From CAWVWF01 sp963933885 (GTDB taxonomy: Bacteria; Bacteroidota; Bacteroidia; Flavobacteriales_C; GCA-002722245), in NCBI GenBank assembly GCA_963933885.1, contig CAWVWF010000202.1:1-5642 (forward strand): a stretch of 5,642 nucleotides of DNA. Direction: 5' to 3'. The notes under the pieces were generated by a model. It was not told the origin of the DNA and ran no database searches. It saw only the letters and a list, made by a program, of their open reading frames with translations. How positions within the stretch are numbered: the first letter of the stretch is position 1; each line of letters starts with the position of its first letter. The translations under genes were made by a program, and so were the position numbers. Shown here in pieces: positions 5,525 to 5,642 of this stretch.

Positions 5525-5552
5525 GTGGGGACACAAGACTCAGTCTTGCGAC
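5525..5552 (+). repeat. REP-like palindrome headed by GTGG
   Basis: GTGG (5525-5528) is followed by the perfect 7-1-7 inverted repeat CAAGACT-C-AGTCTTG (5534-5548); outer bases GAC (5530-5532) and GAC (5550-5552) extend the pairing imperfectly. A GTRG tetranucleotide before an imperfect palindrome is the described layout of REP sequences served by RAYT transposases. It separates repeat copies R3 and R4. Confidence 0.55.
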
Positions 5553-5558
5553 AGCGGA

Positions 5559-5642
5559 GAAATAACGGTTCAAAAAACACCCTTTTTCGATGCATTAAAA
5601 ACCTTTCAAACAACTACTCACATTGAACTATTATTGATTTTC
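5559..5642 (+). repeat. Dispersed palindromic repeat, copy R4, cut by window end
   Basis: The copy starts GAAATAACGGTTCAAAAAA, sharing 17 exact bases with R1 (5560-5576 against 981-997), and continues with T5, CGATGCATTAAAAA in the place of R3's TGACTCATTAAAAA. By the fixed spacing its GACTGT core is expected near 5651-5654, outside the window. It follows R3 in tandem with a period of about 148 bases. Confidence 0.65.

Larger units (their letters stand above)
5236..5642. other. Gene-free repeat-rich end of the window
   Basis: No credible gene is present. The stretch holds the terminator (5308-5344), a 16-bp palindrome (5351-5366), repeat copies R3 and R4, and REP-like palindromes between them. 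A minus-strand frame open from 5536 to 5246 runs through all of these hairpins and is not protein-like. Confidence 0.7.

Noticed and set aside
5246..5536. A 96-codon minus-strand open frame in the right-hand intergenic region
   Set aside because: It runs through the strong terminator, the 16-bp palindrome and the R3 repeat, and its translation has no recognisable domain or composition of a real protein.
978..5642. CRISPR array
   Set aside because: The repeats are long, diverged, kilobases apart apart from one tandem pair, and there are no uniform spacers or cas genes.

Overview
The window looks like chromosomal DNA of an AT-rich Bacteroidota, most likely from the Flavobacteriia or Cytophagia. 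Three things point that way: a C-terminal type IX secretion (T9SS) sorting domain on the protein ending at 5235, a promoter of the Bacteroidota form TTG-N20-TAnnTTTG at 1186-1216, and A-rich rather than Shine-Dalgarno leaders before most start codons. Genus and species cannot be read from this sequence. It reads as an accessory region: one transposase-derived gene, a broken toxin module, a beheaded toxin fragment and many short repeats, followed by an intact two-gene secreted/envelope cluster.

Left part (1-2014). On the minus strand at 230-889 is a REP-associated tyrosine transposase (RAYT, Y1 HUH family). Its upstream gap (890-1223) holds the first copy (R1) of a dispersed repeat and a good promoter. 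That promoter drives a 62-residue gene (1224-1412), followed in the same frame, across a single TAA, by a zeta-toxin-like P-loop kinase gene (1413-2014). The kinase gene is frameshifted near codon 30, so the toxin is probably dead here.

Middle (2015-3720). The convergent gap 2015-2245 contains three successive hairpins and repeat copy R2. The minus-strand ORF 2246-3496 resembles the C-terminal part of large toxins associated with extracellular contractile injection systems (eCIS) or with polymorphic-toxin systems: a hydrophobic helical block, a basic linker and a C-terminal domain I cannot assign. No N-terminal part is present. A stop codon and a 64-bp inverted repeat lie directly before its start, and palindromic repeat R2 ends two bases from its stop codon. 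The fragment is therefore neatly enclosed by palindromic DNA.

Right part (3721-5642). A lipoprotein with a DUF1566-type domain (3721-4440) and a secreted DOMON-domain protein with a T9SS tail (4468-5235) are 27 bases apart, co-directional, and end at a strong rho-independent terminator (5308-5344). The last 300 bases have no credible gene. They hold a 16-bp palindrome and two more repeat copies (R3, R4) in tandem, with a GTGG-headed REP-like palindrome between them.

The main unexplained signal is the repeat family R1-R4. Where both landmarks lie in the window, a GAAA-headed A/T-tract block and a GACTGT core sit 94-95 bases apart. With a RAYT in the same window, a RAYT/REP relationship is the leading explanation, but sequence alone does not prove it.
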